DNA of 64,000 bases from Winogradskyella aurantia (lineage in GTDB: Bacteria; Bacteroidota; Bacteroidia; Flavobacteriales; Flavobacteriaceae): positions 186,001-250,000 of the forward strand of contig NZ_NGJN01000006.1 of the NCBI RefSeq assembly GCF_002266855.1, given 5' to 3'. Both the position numbers and the translations under genes were made by a program. A model generated the notes under the pieces. The model was not told where the DNA came from and ran no database searches. It saw only the letters and a program-made list of their open reading frames with translations. Below are positions 26,181 through 35,350 of this stretch, one piece after another; position 1 is the stretch's first letter; every line of letters begins with the position of its first letter.

Positions 26181-29100
26181 ATGAATTTAGCAGAGTTTTC
26201 AATAAATAGAAATCGTATTACATTTACTGTACTTGCCACTATAATCTTAATGGGCTTAGTGATGTATCAGTCTCTTTCAAGGGATAGTATGCCACCATAT
26301 ACGGTAAGGGTAGCCACTATTGTATCTTCATTTCCAGGGTCGAGCCCCGAGCGGGTTGAACAACTGGTAACGGACAAAGTAGAAAAGGTTACTCAAGAAT
26401 TACCAGAGCTAAAGGAAGTAACAAGTACCTCTCGGTCAGGTTTGTCAGTAGTTACGGTTGAGCTAAAAGACGAAGTTAAGCCTGAAGATTTACAGGCGGT
26501 TTGGGACCGTTTAAGGCGAAAGCTAGAAAAAATACAAGGACTTCCGGAAGGTGTAAAACCCGATTTAGATGACGATGGTATTGGAGAGGTTTTTGGCATT
26601 GCAGTGGGCTTAATAACAGATGGGTTTTCATATGCTGAAGCTAAAGATTATGTCGATGATATTAAAGATGACCTTATAAAACTTGATTTAGCTGCTAAGG
26701 TTGAACTGGGAGGTGTTCAAGATGAACGTGTTTTTGTAGAGTTCGATAATTCTAGATTAAAGGAATATGGTCTATCCTCTTCAAAGCTTCAAAGCATTAT
26801 TGGATCTACGAATATTCTGAGTTCTGGAGGTCAAGTAAATCTTGGGAACGAACGCATTATATTAGAACCTACAGGAAACTTCAATTCAGTAAAAGAAATT
26901 GAGCGTATGCTCGTACCTGTTGGCGATGGCAGCCAATTGGTTTATCTAGGAGATATAACCACCGTGGTTAAAGGCTATATAGACCCGCCTAGCCAGGTAG
27001 TGACAGTAAATGGACAAAAAGCGATTTCACTTCATATTAGCCTAAAAACGGGCGCAAATATTATTCAATTGGGAGAGGATATAGATTCCGTACTAAATGA
27101 ATGGAGAGAGCGCTTACCCGTAGGATTGGAGTTAAAACGCCTATCCTCTTTAGATTCCTATATTGATAATAAGATTAGTGACTTTATTGTCAATCTTATT
27201 CAATCTATAGTTATAGTATTAGTGGTGATGCTTATTTTTCTTGGTATAAGAACAGGAGGTATTATTGCAAGCCTCATTCCTATGGTAACGATTATGACAC
27301 TAATGCTCATGGGTGTTCTAGATATGGGATTAAATCAGGTTACGCTTGCTGCTTTAATTATGGCTCTTGGTATGATGGTAGATAATGCTATCGTTGTGGC
27401 TGAAACCATTATGGTAAAAATGGAAAATGGCATTGAAGCAAAAAAAGCTGCAGTAGATGCCTGTGGCGAATTGTTTACGCCATTATTAATATCAACATTA
27501 ACCACGTCTGCTGCATTTTTGGCATTTTATTTAGCAGAATCTACAATGGGAGATATTGTAGGGCCAATTTTTGTGGTAATCTCCTTGGCACTCTTGTCTT
27601 CCTGGATTTTAGCCCTAACGGTTATAACCTTACTTTGTTTTCTTTTCCTTAAGATTACACCCAAAGGGGATAAAAAACCAAGTTTTATAGACAGGATAAT
27701 TGAAAAGTTAAAAGGCTATTACAAAGATCTCATTTTACTGGCATTATCATATAAGCGTCTTGTATTGATAGGAATATTGGCTTGTTTTATACTTTCCTTA
27801 TACGGTTTTGGTTTTATTCCTTTTATTTTTTTTCCGGACAGTGATAGAAATATGGTAACTGTAGATATTAATTTACCGCAAGGGACGCGGATTGAGGCTA
27901 CCCAAAGGTTGATTGCGGATATGGAAGATTATATCGTTAGTGATCTTTTGGTTAATGAAAATAGACCTAATGGAATAAAAGACTGGTCCTCTTACATTGG
28001 AGCAGGTCCTGAATCTTATGACCTCGGATATACACCAGATGAACCTGATGCCAGTTATGCACATATGCTGATAAATACATCCGACTTTGTTTACAATAAT
28101 GATATTGTGGAGAGGCTAGATGAATTTAGTTTTAATAGTTTTCCTAATGCAGATATTAAGGTTGGACTCCTAGGTTCAGGTGGTGGTGGAACGCCTATTG
28201 AAATTAAAGTTTCTGGTAAAAATCCAGACCAGTTAGCAATTTTATCAGAATCAGTTAAGCAGAAGTTAACATCAATTTCTGGGACTAAAAATGTTAAGGA
28301 TGATTGGGGTCCAAAAACTAAGAAGTTTGTAGTTAGGATAGATCAAAATAAAGCGCAATTAGCTGGGATTTCGAGTGCCGATATAGCAACATCCTTGCAA
28401 ACAGTTCTCGATGGTTTTAAAACTGGTGAATATAGGGAAGATGATAAGTCAATTCCTATTATGATGCGAGGAAATGAAAGCCAGCAACAAACTTTGGCGT
28501 CCATAGAAACGTTGAATATCTATGCGCAAAATTCTGGTAAAAGTGTGCCCTTGCTGCAAGTTGCTAGCATAGAACCGCAATGGCAGTATGCTAAAATCAA
28601 ACGATTAGATATTGATCGCACTATTGTAATTAGTAGTGAGTTAAATACAGACGGAAACGCCTCTGCTATTATGAAAGAAGTTACTCCTTGGATTGAAGAG
28701 GTTTCAAAAACATGGCCAGAAGGGTATACCTATAAATTTGGTGGTGACGCCGAAAATACCGCAGAGAATATGGGAGCCGTTTTGGGCTATTTGCCTTTGT
28801 CTGGCTTTATAATCATATTGTTATTGATTATTCAGTTTAATTCGGTCAGAAAAACAATTATGGTTGCCTCAACCATTCCATTGGGAATTATAGGCGTAGT
28901 TATTGGTTTATTGATTTTTCAACAACCCTTCGGATTTATGCCGTTTTTAGGTGTGATTTCATTGGCAGGTATAGTAATTAATAATGCCATTGTTTTAATC
29001 GACAGAATTCAAATTGAAGAAACTGAAATTAACAGACCTATACAAGATGCTATTATTGCTGCCTGTCTTCAGCGATTCAGACCTATTTTGTTAGCCACAT

Positions 29101-29297
29101 TTACAACGGTTCTCGGTCTTATCCCATTATATTTAAGCGGTGGTGATATGTGGGAAGGTATGGCCGTAAGTATTATGATTGGATTATTGTTTGGTACTGT
29201 AATCACGCTACTTTTCATTCCTTCATTTTATAGTGTACTGTTTAAGGTCTCTTATAAGGATTACACATTTAACGAGTCAATTTTAAAGGAAACCTAA
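26181..29297 (+). CDS. RND efflux permease (AcrB/HAE1-like)
   Basis: 1038 residues, the usual RND length, with twelve predicted transmembrane helices in two sets of six and two large periplasmic loops. TM4 reads ALGMMVDNAIVVAETIM: the first proton-relay Asp of AcrB is present but the second is Asn, as in the NolG/SwrC-like branch. A Gly-rich loop (LLGSGGGGTPIEIKV) sits in the second porter domain. Substrate class (drug, lipid, metabolite) cannot be told; the heavy-metal CusA motifs are absent. It is the pump of the three-part efflux system encoded with the genes upstream. Confidence 0.93.
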   Translation: MNLAEFSINRNRITFTVLATIILMGLVMYQSLSRDSMPPYTVRVATIVSSFPGSSPERVEQLVTDKVEKVTQELPELKEVTSTSRSGLSVVTVELKDEVKPEDLQAVWDRLRRKLEKIQGLPEGVKPDLDDDGIGEVFGIAVGLITDGFSYAEAKDYVDDIKDDLIKLDLAAKVELGGVQDERVFVEFDNSRLKEYGLSSSKLQSIIGSTNILSSGGQVNLGNERIILEPTGNFNSVKEIERMLVPVGDGSQLVYLGDITTVVKGYIDPPSQVVTVNGQKAISLHISLKTGANIIQLGEDIDSVLNEWRERLPVGLELKRLSSLDSYIDNKISDFIVNLIQSIVIVLVVMLIFLGIRTGGIIASLIPMVTIMTLMLMGVLDMGLNQVTLAALIMALGMMVDNAIVVAETIMVKMENGIEAKKAAVDACGELFTPLLISTLTTSAAFLAFYLAESTMGDIVGPIFVVISLALLSSWILALTVITLLCFLFLKITPKGDKKPSFIDRIIEKLKGYYKDLILLALSYKRLVLIGILACFILSLYGFGFIPFIFFPDSDRNMVTVDINLPQGTRIEATQRLIADMEDYIVSDLLVNENRPNGIKDWSSYIGAGPESYDLGYTPDEPDASYAHMLINTSDFVYNNDIVERLDEFSFNSFPNADIKVGLLGSGGGGTPIEIKVSGKNPDQLAILSESVKQKLTSISGTKNVKDDWGPKTKKFVVRIDQNKAQLAGISSADIATSLQTVLDGFKTGEYREDDKSIPIMMRGNESQQQTLASIETLNIYAQNSGKSVPLLQVASIEPQWQYAKIKRLDIDRTIVISSELNTDGNASAIMKEVTPWIEEVSKTWPEGYTYKFGGDAENTAENMGAVLGYLPLSGFIIILLLIIQFNSVRKTIMVASTIPLGIIGVVIGLLIFQQPFGFMPFLGVISLAGIVINNAIVLIDRIQIEETEINRPIQDAIIAACLQRFRPILLATFTTVLGLIPLYLSGGDMWEGMAVSIMIGLLFGTVITLLFIPSFYSVLFKVSYKDYTFNESILKET

Positions 29298-29300
29298 TTC

Positions 29301-29966
29301 TTGATTACCAAGCTCTATCCATATCGATTCGAGATGTTTCTTATAACACTATTCGCTATTTTATTTGGCTCATTATTTGTGCCAAATATCTGGTTTGAGA
29401 ATTGGGTTTCTCCAATTTTGCTAATTTCTAACTTAGCAATAGGAGTTGTTTTAGTATCCAAGAAGAGATTTTTGTACATAGTTTTGTTAGTGTTATTAAT
29501 TCTAACTTTTTTAATACAAGTTAGGGATGCTTTTACAGAAACCCTTAACACATCCTTAAGCCTCCTTAAATTAGCGTGTTACTTTTTGTTTTATGCTATA
29601 GTCTCGCTTGAAATCATCAAACAGGTAGCTAAAGCAAAGAGTATAAAGAGCAATGTAATCTTGGGTTTGATTAGTGGTTACATTTCCCTAGGGTTACTGG
29701 CTTTTTTCATGTTTCTCACCATTGAAATAATTGAGCCAAATTCGTTTTCTGGATTAGTGTTGGAGGTAGATGCAAATTTGAATCTTAAAGAACAGCTACT
29801 TTATTTTAGCTACGTAACTTTATTAACTATTGGTTACGGTGAAATTGTACCAGTTTCAGAATTGGCTCAGAAAGGAGCTATATTAGTGGCATTAATTGGG
29901 CAATTTTATTTAGTCATCCTTACTGCTATCGTGGTAGGAAAATATATTAATCAACAATCAGAATAA
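29301..29966 (+). CDS. Ion channel of the two-TM potassium channel family
   Basis: 221 residues from a TTG start 3 bp after the RND stop; an ATG at 29334 would give 210 residues. The last third holds the pore: a P-loop with filter TIGYGE (TxGYG signature) between two helices, and there are about four hydrophobic helices before it. There is no RCK/TrkA-N regulatory domain. The intergenic distance implies co-transcription with the efflux genes. K+ selectivity is inferred from the GYG filter. Confidence 0.82.
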   Translation: MITKLYPYRFEMFLITLFAILFGSLFVPNIWFENWVSPILLISNLAIGVVLVSKKRFLYIVLLVLLILTFLIQVRDAFTETLNTSLSLLKLACYFLFYAIVSLEIIKQVAKAKSIKSNVILGLISGYISLGLLAFFMFLTIEIIEPNSFSGLVLEVDANLNLKEQLLYFSYVTLLTIGYGEIVPVSELAQKGAILVALIGQFYLVILTAIVVGKYINQQSE

Positions 29967-29987
29967 TTTAATTTTAAAACTCTTGAT

Positions 29988-30416
29988 ATGAGAACTTCAC
30001 AACTAGTATTAACGATTATTTGTTTTTGTATAACCGCATTGAGTTTAGCTCAAAAATCTCAGAAACAAATTAATTTAGAAAAGAATCGGGTTCAAATTTT
30101 TAATGATGAAGAGCGCGCTAATGTTCAATATCATTTTTATGAGAAAACCCAAGATTTAAAATTGAGTGATAAGGTTGAAGCAGAATATTATAGGATTATT
30201 GTTTATTATGTTTATGATATGGCTCGATTAGATGACAAAGATCAAGATAATACCGATGGGGAGATTAGAACCAAAATGAAAGCTCTTGTCAAGAAAATGG
30301 ATAAGGAGGTAAAACCGATTTTAAGCCCTGAGCAGTATAAAATGCACCAACAAAACTTTAGGGATGTACTTCAAAGTGCATACAGAGCCCGTAATTGGGA
30401 GTGGGATATGGATTAA
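29988..30416 (+). CDS. Small secreted protein of unknown function
   Basis: 142 residues with a signal peptide (MRTSQLVLTIICFCITALSLAQ). The mature part is charged and helical, with YRIIVYYVYDMARLDDKD in the middle and LSPEQYKMHQQNFRDVLQSAY near the end. That last part resembles the 'LTPEQ' pattern of periplasmic Spy/LTXXQ-like proteins, but the match is too short to assign. It begins 21 bp after the channel gene and is probably the last gene of the RND operon. Confidence 0.7.
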   Translation: MRTSQLVLTIICFCITALSLAQKSQKQINLEKNRVQIFNDEERANVQYHFYEKTQDLKLSDKVEAEYYRIIVYYVYDMARLDDKDQDNTDGEIRTKMKALVKKMDKEVKPILSPEQYKMHQQNFRDVLQSAYRARNWEWDMD

Positions 30417-30425
30417 ACCATATTA

Positions 30426-31451
30426 TTACTCTTTAAACTGTAGCGTTTTTACTTTTCCCGCCCGCATAACAGTTATTTCAAACTTAGGATTATCTGTTAA
30501 GTTTTTCGCAAATTCACTCAGTTCAACTAGGGTGGAATCATCTAGATGAAACTTGATATCATTAAAACTTAAGATAATATCTCCACCTAGAATTAATTTT
30601 TTTCCGTTGATAAGAGCTTCCGTATTTCCTCCTTTTACGCCCATTCTACCGAAGATGGAAGAAGAGGATACGCGTTGAACAAGAAGGCCATGTTTTTGAG
30701 GGAGATTAAAAATTTTTGCTTCATTTTCTGACAAGGAATGCATGTCTGCACCAAACCATGGCATATTGTTGTTTATAAGTAGTTTTAAGGCAAGATTTGA
30801 ACTGCTTGCGTAACCAATTCCATCAAATCCGCCAAACTGAGTGGTTATATAACTTACAATACCAACAACTTCACCTTTTAAATTAAACATTGGACCACCA
30901 GAGTTCCCTTGATTGATAGCCGCATCTGTTTGAATAAATTCGGTTGTTGTAAAGGGGTTTTTACCTAGATTAGTCCTTCTAAAACTGCTCACGTATCCAG
31001 AAGATAGGGATGATGTTAATCCGTACGGCGAACCAACAATGAAAATTTGTTCTCCTATTTTGAGTTCATCAGAATTTCCTAATTCAACAGTAACCGGGTT
31101 AAACCTTGGTCTAAATAGCTCAAGTAATGCGATATCTGCAGATTTATATGAGGAGACTACTTTAGCTGGGATAACTTCGCCATCTTCAAACTGGACCTGT
31201 AATCTTTCGGGCACCTTGACTACATGTGCTGCAGTTATAATGTGTTTATCGGAAATCATAAAACCAGACCCAAGACCATTCTGGTCAACTTGCTTACTTT
31301 GGTTGTTTGCTGTAGTTAGAATGTCTTTTTCTGTTGTAAAAATAACTACAACAGCAGGACTCACTTTTTCATATAATCCCGAAAGGTCTTGAGCGGAAAG
31401 TCCGTTTAAGAAATAGGCTAAGGTTAGAATTACGACAAATGATTTTCTCAT
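30426..31451 (-). CDS. HtrA/Deg-like trypsin-type serine protease
   Basis: 341 residues. Signal peptide residues 1-20 (ends LSAQ). An S1C chymotrypsin-fold domain follows with His76 (TAAHVV), Asp106 (SADIALLE) and Ser184 (GNSGGP). The C-terminal 100 residues form one PDZ-like module (LILGGDIILSFNDIKF). It is shorter than DegP (two PDZ) and closer to DegS/HhoA size, but has a cleavable signal rather than a clear anchor. It would act as a periplasmic quality-control protease. Confidence 0.9.
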   Translation of the reverse strand: MRKSFVVILTLAYFLNGLSAQDLSGLYEKVSPAVVVIFTTEKDILTTANNQSKQVDQNGLGSGFMISDKHIITAAHVVKVPERLQVQFEDGEVIPAKVVSSYKSADIALLELFRPRFNPVTVELGNSDELKIGEQIFIVGSPYGLTSSLSSGYVSSFRRTNLGKNPFTTTEFIQTDAAINQGNSGGPMFNLKGEVVGIVSYITTQFGGFDGIGYASSSNLALKLLINNNMPWFGADMHSLSENEAKIFNLPQKHGLLVQRVSSSSIFGRMGVKGGNTEALINGKKLILGGDIILSFNDIKFHLDDSTLVELSEFAKNLTDNPKFEITVMRAGKVKTLQFKE

Positions 31452-31486
31452 TTCGAAAAAAAATTAAATTTTAATTAAGATTTATA

Positions 31487-31527
31487 ATTACAAAAAGCCT
31501 TAAACAACGTTTAAGGCTTTTTGTAAT
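31487..31527 (-). terminator. Long hairpin terminator after the universal stress protein gene
   Basis: A perfect 19-bp inverted repeat (31487-31505 with 31509-31527) with a 3-nt loop and a T-rich 3' arm on the minus strand. It begins 11 bp past the stop at 31539. Confidence 0.85.
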
Positions 31528-31538
31528 TTTCAAAGGTA

Positions 31539-32369
31539 TTATTTTTTAAATGTTATCACGGGTAATTTAGAATGATTTACCAAATCTTCAGATATGCTGC
31601 CACCAAAGAAATGACTTAATCCCGTTCTTCCGTGGGTAATCATAGCCAAAGCATCAGCATTAACACGTTTGGCATAATTCATTACGCCATCTTCCACATT
31701 ATGGTCTGATGTAAGTGCAATATTATCTCTTATATGCTCTAGTTTGCCAAGCTTAATAAATTCTTCAACTTGCTCATTAATTTCATCGGTACTCATAAAA
31801 CTTAAGTTAGGTAAGTTAATATGGAGTAGAGTCACTTTTGAACCGAGTTCTTTTAGTGCGCCTAATGCCACCTTAACAGCGGGAATGCTATCCTCTTCAA
31901 AATCGGTAGCTAAAACAATATTTTCAAAATTTACTGAAGATGGTTTAGATTTCACAACTAAAACAGGTGTATTGCTATAACGCACCACTTTTTCAGTATT
32001 GGAGCCTGTAAAAATTCCATCATAATCGCTATGTCCTCTAGAACCAATAACCACCAAATCGGCGTCTACATCCTTGGCCACTTCAGATACTTCCTTTAGA
32101 ACTTTATGGTGTTTAATCATTGGAGTAACAGTTAGGTCCTCCAAATAGGGTTTATCTAAAAAATCTTCGAAATTCTTATTGGCTACCATCAACATAAATG
32201 CCATTTCCTCACTTTTTTCTGAGCTCGATGATGTAAAAATAGATTCAGATAGTTCAAGCATGTGCATCACAATTAATTCTGAATTATGTTCTTTGGCTAG
32301 GGCAGCTGCAGTTTCTAGGGCGTATTCTGAATGTAATGAGAAATCTACAGGAATTATAATTTTTTTCAT
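31539..32369 (-). CDS. Universal stress protein, tandem UspA domains
   Basis: About 276 residues from MKKIIIPVDFS (32367-32369). Residues upstream in frame look untranslated, and two-domain Usp proteins begin exactly here. Domain 1 (residues 1-140) has the nucleotide-binding loop VIGSRGHSDYDGIFTGSNTEKVVRYSNTPVLVV. Domain 2 (150-276) has a matching MITHGRTGLSHFFGGSISEDLV. The Gly-x2-Gly-x9-Gly(S/T) pattern suggests ATP binding. Cytoplasmic; role in stress adaptation inferred from the family. Confidence 0.9.
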   Translation of the reverse strand: MKKIIIPVDFSLHSEYALETAAALAKEHNSELIVMHMLELSESIFTSSSSEKSEEMAFMLMVANKNFEDFLDKPYLEDLTVTPMIKHHKVLKEVSEVAKDVDADLVVIGSRGHSDYDGIFTGSNTEKVVRYSNTPVLVVKSKPSSVNFENIVLATDFEEDSIPAVKVALGALKELGSKVTLLHINLPNLSFMSTDEINEQVEEFIKLGKLEHIRDNIALTSDHNVEDGVMNYAKRVNADALAMITHGRTGLSHFFGGSISEDLVNHSKLPVITFKK

Positions 32370-32462
32370 AATGTCTTTTGATTTAATTATTGGCTTAAAG
32401 GTAAACAATTGACAATAATTAAATAATGACAAATGACAGTTAATGTTAAAATTATACTGCCG

Positions 32463-32499
32463 TTTGAATCCTAAAATCCATACGGGATGCTTATTTTTG
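32463..32499 (+). promoter_or_regulatory. Candidate promoter of pyrD
   Basis: TATTTTTG at 32492-32499, with TTTG at 32463-32466 (25 nt spacing, slightly long). The pyrD ATG is 19 nt downstream. Confidence 0.4.
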
Positions 32500-32517
32500 C
32501 ATAGCAAATAAGAGCTC

Positions 32518-33540
32518 ATGTACAAAGCACTAATCCGCCCAATTTTATTTCAATTCGACCCTGAAAACGTCCATCATTTTACCTTTAGTTTAATTAGGAT
32601 TTTGTTTAAGCTCCCTGGTGTTAAAAGCTTATTTAAAAAACTCTATGTTGTTGATGATAAATCGTTAGAGCGCCAAGTATTTGGATTGACTTTCAAGAAT
32701 CCTGTTGGTCTCGCAGCGGGTTTTGACAAAGATGCTAAGCTTTACAATGAGCTATCAAATTTTGGATTTGGGTTTATAGAAATTGGAACATTAACTCCAA
32801 AACCACAGGAGGGCAATCCCAAAAAACGATTATTTAGACTTAAGGAAGACGCTGCGATTATTAACAGAATGGGTTTTAATAATGGTGGCGTTTTGGAAGC
32901 TGTAGCACGTCTTAAAAAAAATAAAGGGGTATTAATAGGGGGTAACATAGGAAAGAACAAGGTGACCCCTAACGAAACTGCTGTAGAAGACTATGAAATC
33001 TGTTTTAAGGCCTTGTTTGACTATGTGGACTATTTTGTGGTAAATGTGAGTTCCCCGAATACGCCTAACCTAAGGGAATTACAGGATAAGGAGCCATTAA
33101 CTAAATTATTGAAGCAGTTACAAGTCTTAAATTTTCAAAAAGAAAAAAGCAAACCTATTCTACTAAAAATCGCACCAGATTTAACGGATGAACAACTTTT
33201 AGATATTATTGATATTGTCTCTGAAACAAAAATAGATGGTGTTATAGCCACCAATACCACCATTTCTAGGGAAGGTCTTCGAAGTGAAAATAAAGAGGAA
33301 ATAGGTGGATTAAGCGGGAAACCATTAAAACAGCGTTCTACAGAGGTAATAAGATTTTTAAGTGAAAAGAGCAATAAAGCATTTCCAATAATCGGAGTAG
33401 GCGGTATAAATTCTTCTGAAGATGCTATGGAAAAGATTGAAGCTGGAGCCGACCTTGTCCAGGTCTACACAGGGTTTGTTTATGAAGGTCCCGCTTTGAT
33501 AAAACAAATAAACAAAGCTTTACTTAATTATAGAAAGTGA
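32518..33540 (+). CDS. pyrD: Dihydroorotate dehydrogenase (quinone), class 2
   Basis: 340 residues. An N-terminal helix pair (residues 1-40) for membrane/quinone contact marks class 2. The FMN-barrel motifs are present: [35 protein letters not shown], the active-site [14 protein letters not shown] with catalytic Ser, and the phosphate-binding [35 protein letters not shown]. It oxidises dihydroorotate to orotate in pyrimidine synthesis at the inner membrane. Its stop overlaps the next start by 4 bp (GTGA). Confidence 0.96.
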   Translation: MYKALIRPILFQFDPENVHHFTFSLIRILFKLPGVKSLFKKLYVVDDKSLERQVFGLTFKNPVGLAAGFDKDAKLYNELSNFGFGFIEIGTLTPKPQEGNPKKRLFRLKEDAAIINRMGFNNGGVLEAVARLKKNKGVLIGGNIGKNKVTPNETAVEDYEICFKALFDYVDYFVVNVSSPNTPNLRELQDKEPLTKLLKQLQVLNFQKEKSKPILLKIAPDLTDEQLLDIIDIVSETKIDGVIATNTTISREGLRSENKEEIGGLSGKPLKQRSTEVIRFLSEKSNKAFPIIGVGGINSSEDAMEKIEAGADLVQVYTGFVYEGPALIKQINKALLNYRK

Positions 33541-34154
33541 GCGTTGAAACACTTATAGCATTCGTTGGAGCTACAACCCTACTTGCAATTTCTCCTGGGC
33601 CTGATAATATTTATGTTTTAATTCAGAGTTTGACCAATGGAAAAGCATCCGGATTGGCAACCGTCTCGGGTTTAATAACGGGCTGTATAATACATACAAC
33701 GTTGTTGGCATTTGGTGTGTCTGCCATTATTAAGGAAAACGACACTATTTTTTTTGGTATTAAGGTGTTTGGTGCTATATACTTACTATTTCTTGCTTAC
33801 AAGGTCTACAGGTCTGATTCCAATATTGATTTTGATTCTGGCCAAGCCCCTAGAAAAAGTTATAAGGGATTATTTATTCAAGGGTTTTTTATGAATGTCT
33901 TAAACCCAAAGGTCACCATTTTCTTTTTGGCGTTTTTCCCTGGGTTTTTATTCAGTGAAGAGTTAAGTACGATTTGGCAATTCTATATCCTTGGTGGTAT
34001 TTTTATGGTGGTGTCTTTTGTTATTTTTTCAGCGATTGCACTTTTGGCGGGTCAAATTAAAACCTATACCATGAGTCATAAAAATTCTAGCCTTGTATTT
34101 AAATGGCTTCAAATAGTGGTATTTATTGGTATTGCTATTTTTATCTTGTTGTAG
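33537..34154 (+). CDS. LysE/RhtB family amino-acid exporter
   Basis: 205 residues with six hydrophobic helices. The N-terminal [32 protein letters not shown] block is the LysE/RhtB hallmark, with a later [22 protein letters not shown]. The GTG start overlaps the pyrD stop by 4 bp, indicating translational coupling. The exported substrate (amino acid or derivative) cannot be assigned. Confidence 0.9.
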   Translation: MSVETLIAFVGATTLLAISPGPDNIYVLIQSLTNGKASGLATVSGLITGCIIHTTLLAFGVSAIIKENDTIFFGIKVFGAIYLLFLAYKVYRSDSNIDFDSGQAPRKSYKGLFIQGFFMNVLNPKVTIFFLAFFPGFLFSEELSTIWQFYILGGIFMVVSFVIFSAIALLAGQIKTYTMSHKNSSLVFKWLQIVVFIGIAIFILL

Positions 34155-34207
34155 TAACTCAATCTAAAAATCAAATACTAAAATCAATAAATAATTCTTG
34201 TATATAG

Positions 34208-34215
34208 TATCTTTG
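34208..34215 (+). promoter_or_regulatory. Candidate -7 element of the HMG-CoA lyase gene
   Basis: TATCTTTG fits TAnnTTTG and ends 5 nt before the ATG, so a transcript from it would be leaderless or nearly so. No -33 TTG at the right distance. Confidence 0.35.
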
Positions 34216-34220
34216 AGGCA

Positions 34221-35084
34221 ATGAATAGTACGGTAAAACTTATAGAGTGCCCACGCGATGCCATGCAAGGCATAAAGGACTTTATTCCTACAGATAAAAA
34301 AGTACAATACATCCAATCATTATTGCGTGTGGGTTTTGATACTATAGATTTTGGAAGTTTTGTTTCGCCTAAGGCTATACCGCAAATGGTAGATACCGCT
34401 GAGGTACTCTCTAAGTTAGATTTAAGTAAAACCGAAAGCAAACTTCTGGCAATTATTGCCAACACTAGGGGAGCTAAAGATGCCGCTCAACATAATGAAA
34501 TCAATTACTTAGGATTTCCATTTTCAATTTCAGAGAATTTTCAAATGCGTAATACGCATAAAACCATAGCCCAATCTGTAGATACCCTAAAAGAGATATT
34601 GGAGATTGCGCACAAATCAAATAAGGAAGTGGTAGTCTATATCTCTATGGGATTTGGAAACCCTTATGGTGATCCTTGGAACGTGGAAATAGTAGGTGAT
34701 TGGACGGAACGGCTTGCAAAAATGGGTGTAAAGATTTTATCACTGAGTGATACTATTGGAAGTTCTGATCCTGAAAATATAGATTACTTATTCTCAAACC
34801 TCATCCCTCAATATCGGGAAATTGAGTTTGGTGCACATTTACATACCACACCTTCCACTTGGTTTGAAAAGATAGATTCAGCCTACAGAGCTGGTTGCCG
34901 CAGATTTGATGGGGCTATACAAGGATTTGGTGGCTGCCCGATGGCAAAGGATGAACTCACAGGCAATATGCCAACAGAGAAAATGCTCTCGTACTTTACC
35001 CAAAAAAAAGCCCATAGCCTTAATGCCATGAGCTTTGAAAGTGCTTATAACGAAGCTACAAAAATATTCACCGTATATCATTAA
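34221..35084 (+). CDS. Hydroxymethylglutaryl-CoA lyase-like enzyme
   Basis: 287 residues, a TIM-barrel HMGL-like domain. The divalent-metal motif PRDAMQG (canonical PRDGLQ) is at residue 11, GAHLHTTP supplies the two metal His residues, and GFGGCPMAKDELTGNMPTE contains the active-site Cys of the C-terminal loop. Expected to split HMG-CoA into acetyl-CoA and acetoacetate in leucine breakdown, which fits the leucine dehydrogenase at 18 kb, though the two are not linked. Isopropylmalate/homocitrate synthase is unlikely given the length and GGCP loop. Confidence 0.88.
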   Translation: MNSTVKLIECPRDAMQGIKDFIPTDKKVQYIQSLLRVGFDTIDFGSFVSPKAIPQMVDTAEVLSKLDLSKTESKLLAIIANTRGAKDAAQHNEINYLGFPFSISENFQMRNTHKTIAQSVDTLKEILEIAHKSNKEVVVYISMGFGNPYGDPWNVEIVGDWTERLAKMGVKILSLSDTIGSSDPENIDYLFSNLIPQYREIEFGAHLHTTPSTWFEKIDSAYRAGCRRFDGAIQGFGGCPMAKDELTGNMPTEKMLSYFTQKKAHSLNAMSFESAYNEATKIFTVYH

Positions 35085-35260
35085 TTTTTTCTAATTAACC
35101 TTTAGATTTATTGTCTAAATTTCACCACTAATTCATTGGGAATTATTGGTTTACTTTAGCTCCTTGTCATCCTTGAGATTGCTCTTTTAAAATCTAAAAG
35201 GAGTTTAAAATACTTATAATCAATATATTAAAACCATATTTAAATTTAATCTAAATAAAC

Positions 35261-35291
35261 TTTGTAGGTTTCGTTCTGGTTATTATTTTTG
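35261..35291 (+). promoter_or_regulatory. Flavobacterial promoter of the DUF4856-imelysin-HTTM-receptor operon
   Basis: TTTG at 35261-35264, 19 nt, TATTTTTG at 35284-35291, with the first ATG 59 nt later. A good match to the consensus, in a 266-bp intergenic region with no other clear signal. Confidence 0.6.
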
Positions 35292-35350
35292 CACAAATTA
35301 TTTATAACAAGTCTTAATAAGAATAATAAATATCAAAAATTGATTCAGAA

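Noticed and set aside
35101-35119. A terminator after the HMG-CoA lyase gene
   Set aside because: The 6-bp stem is purely AT-rich with no T tract; too weak to call.
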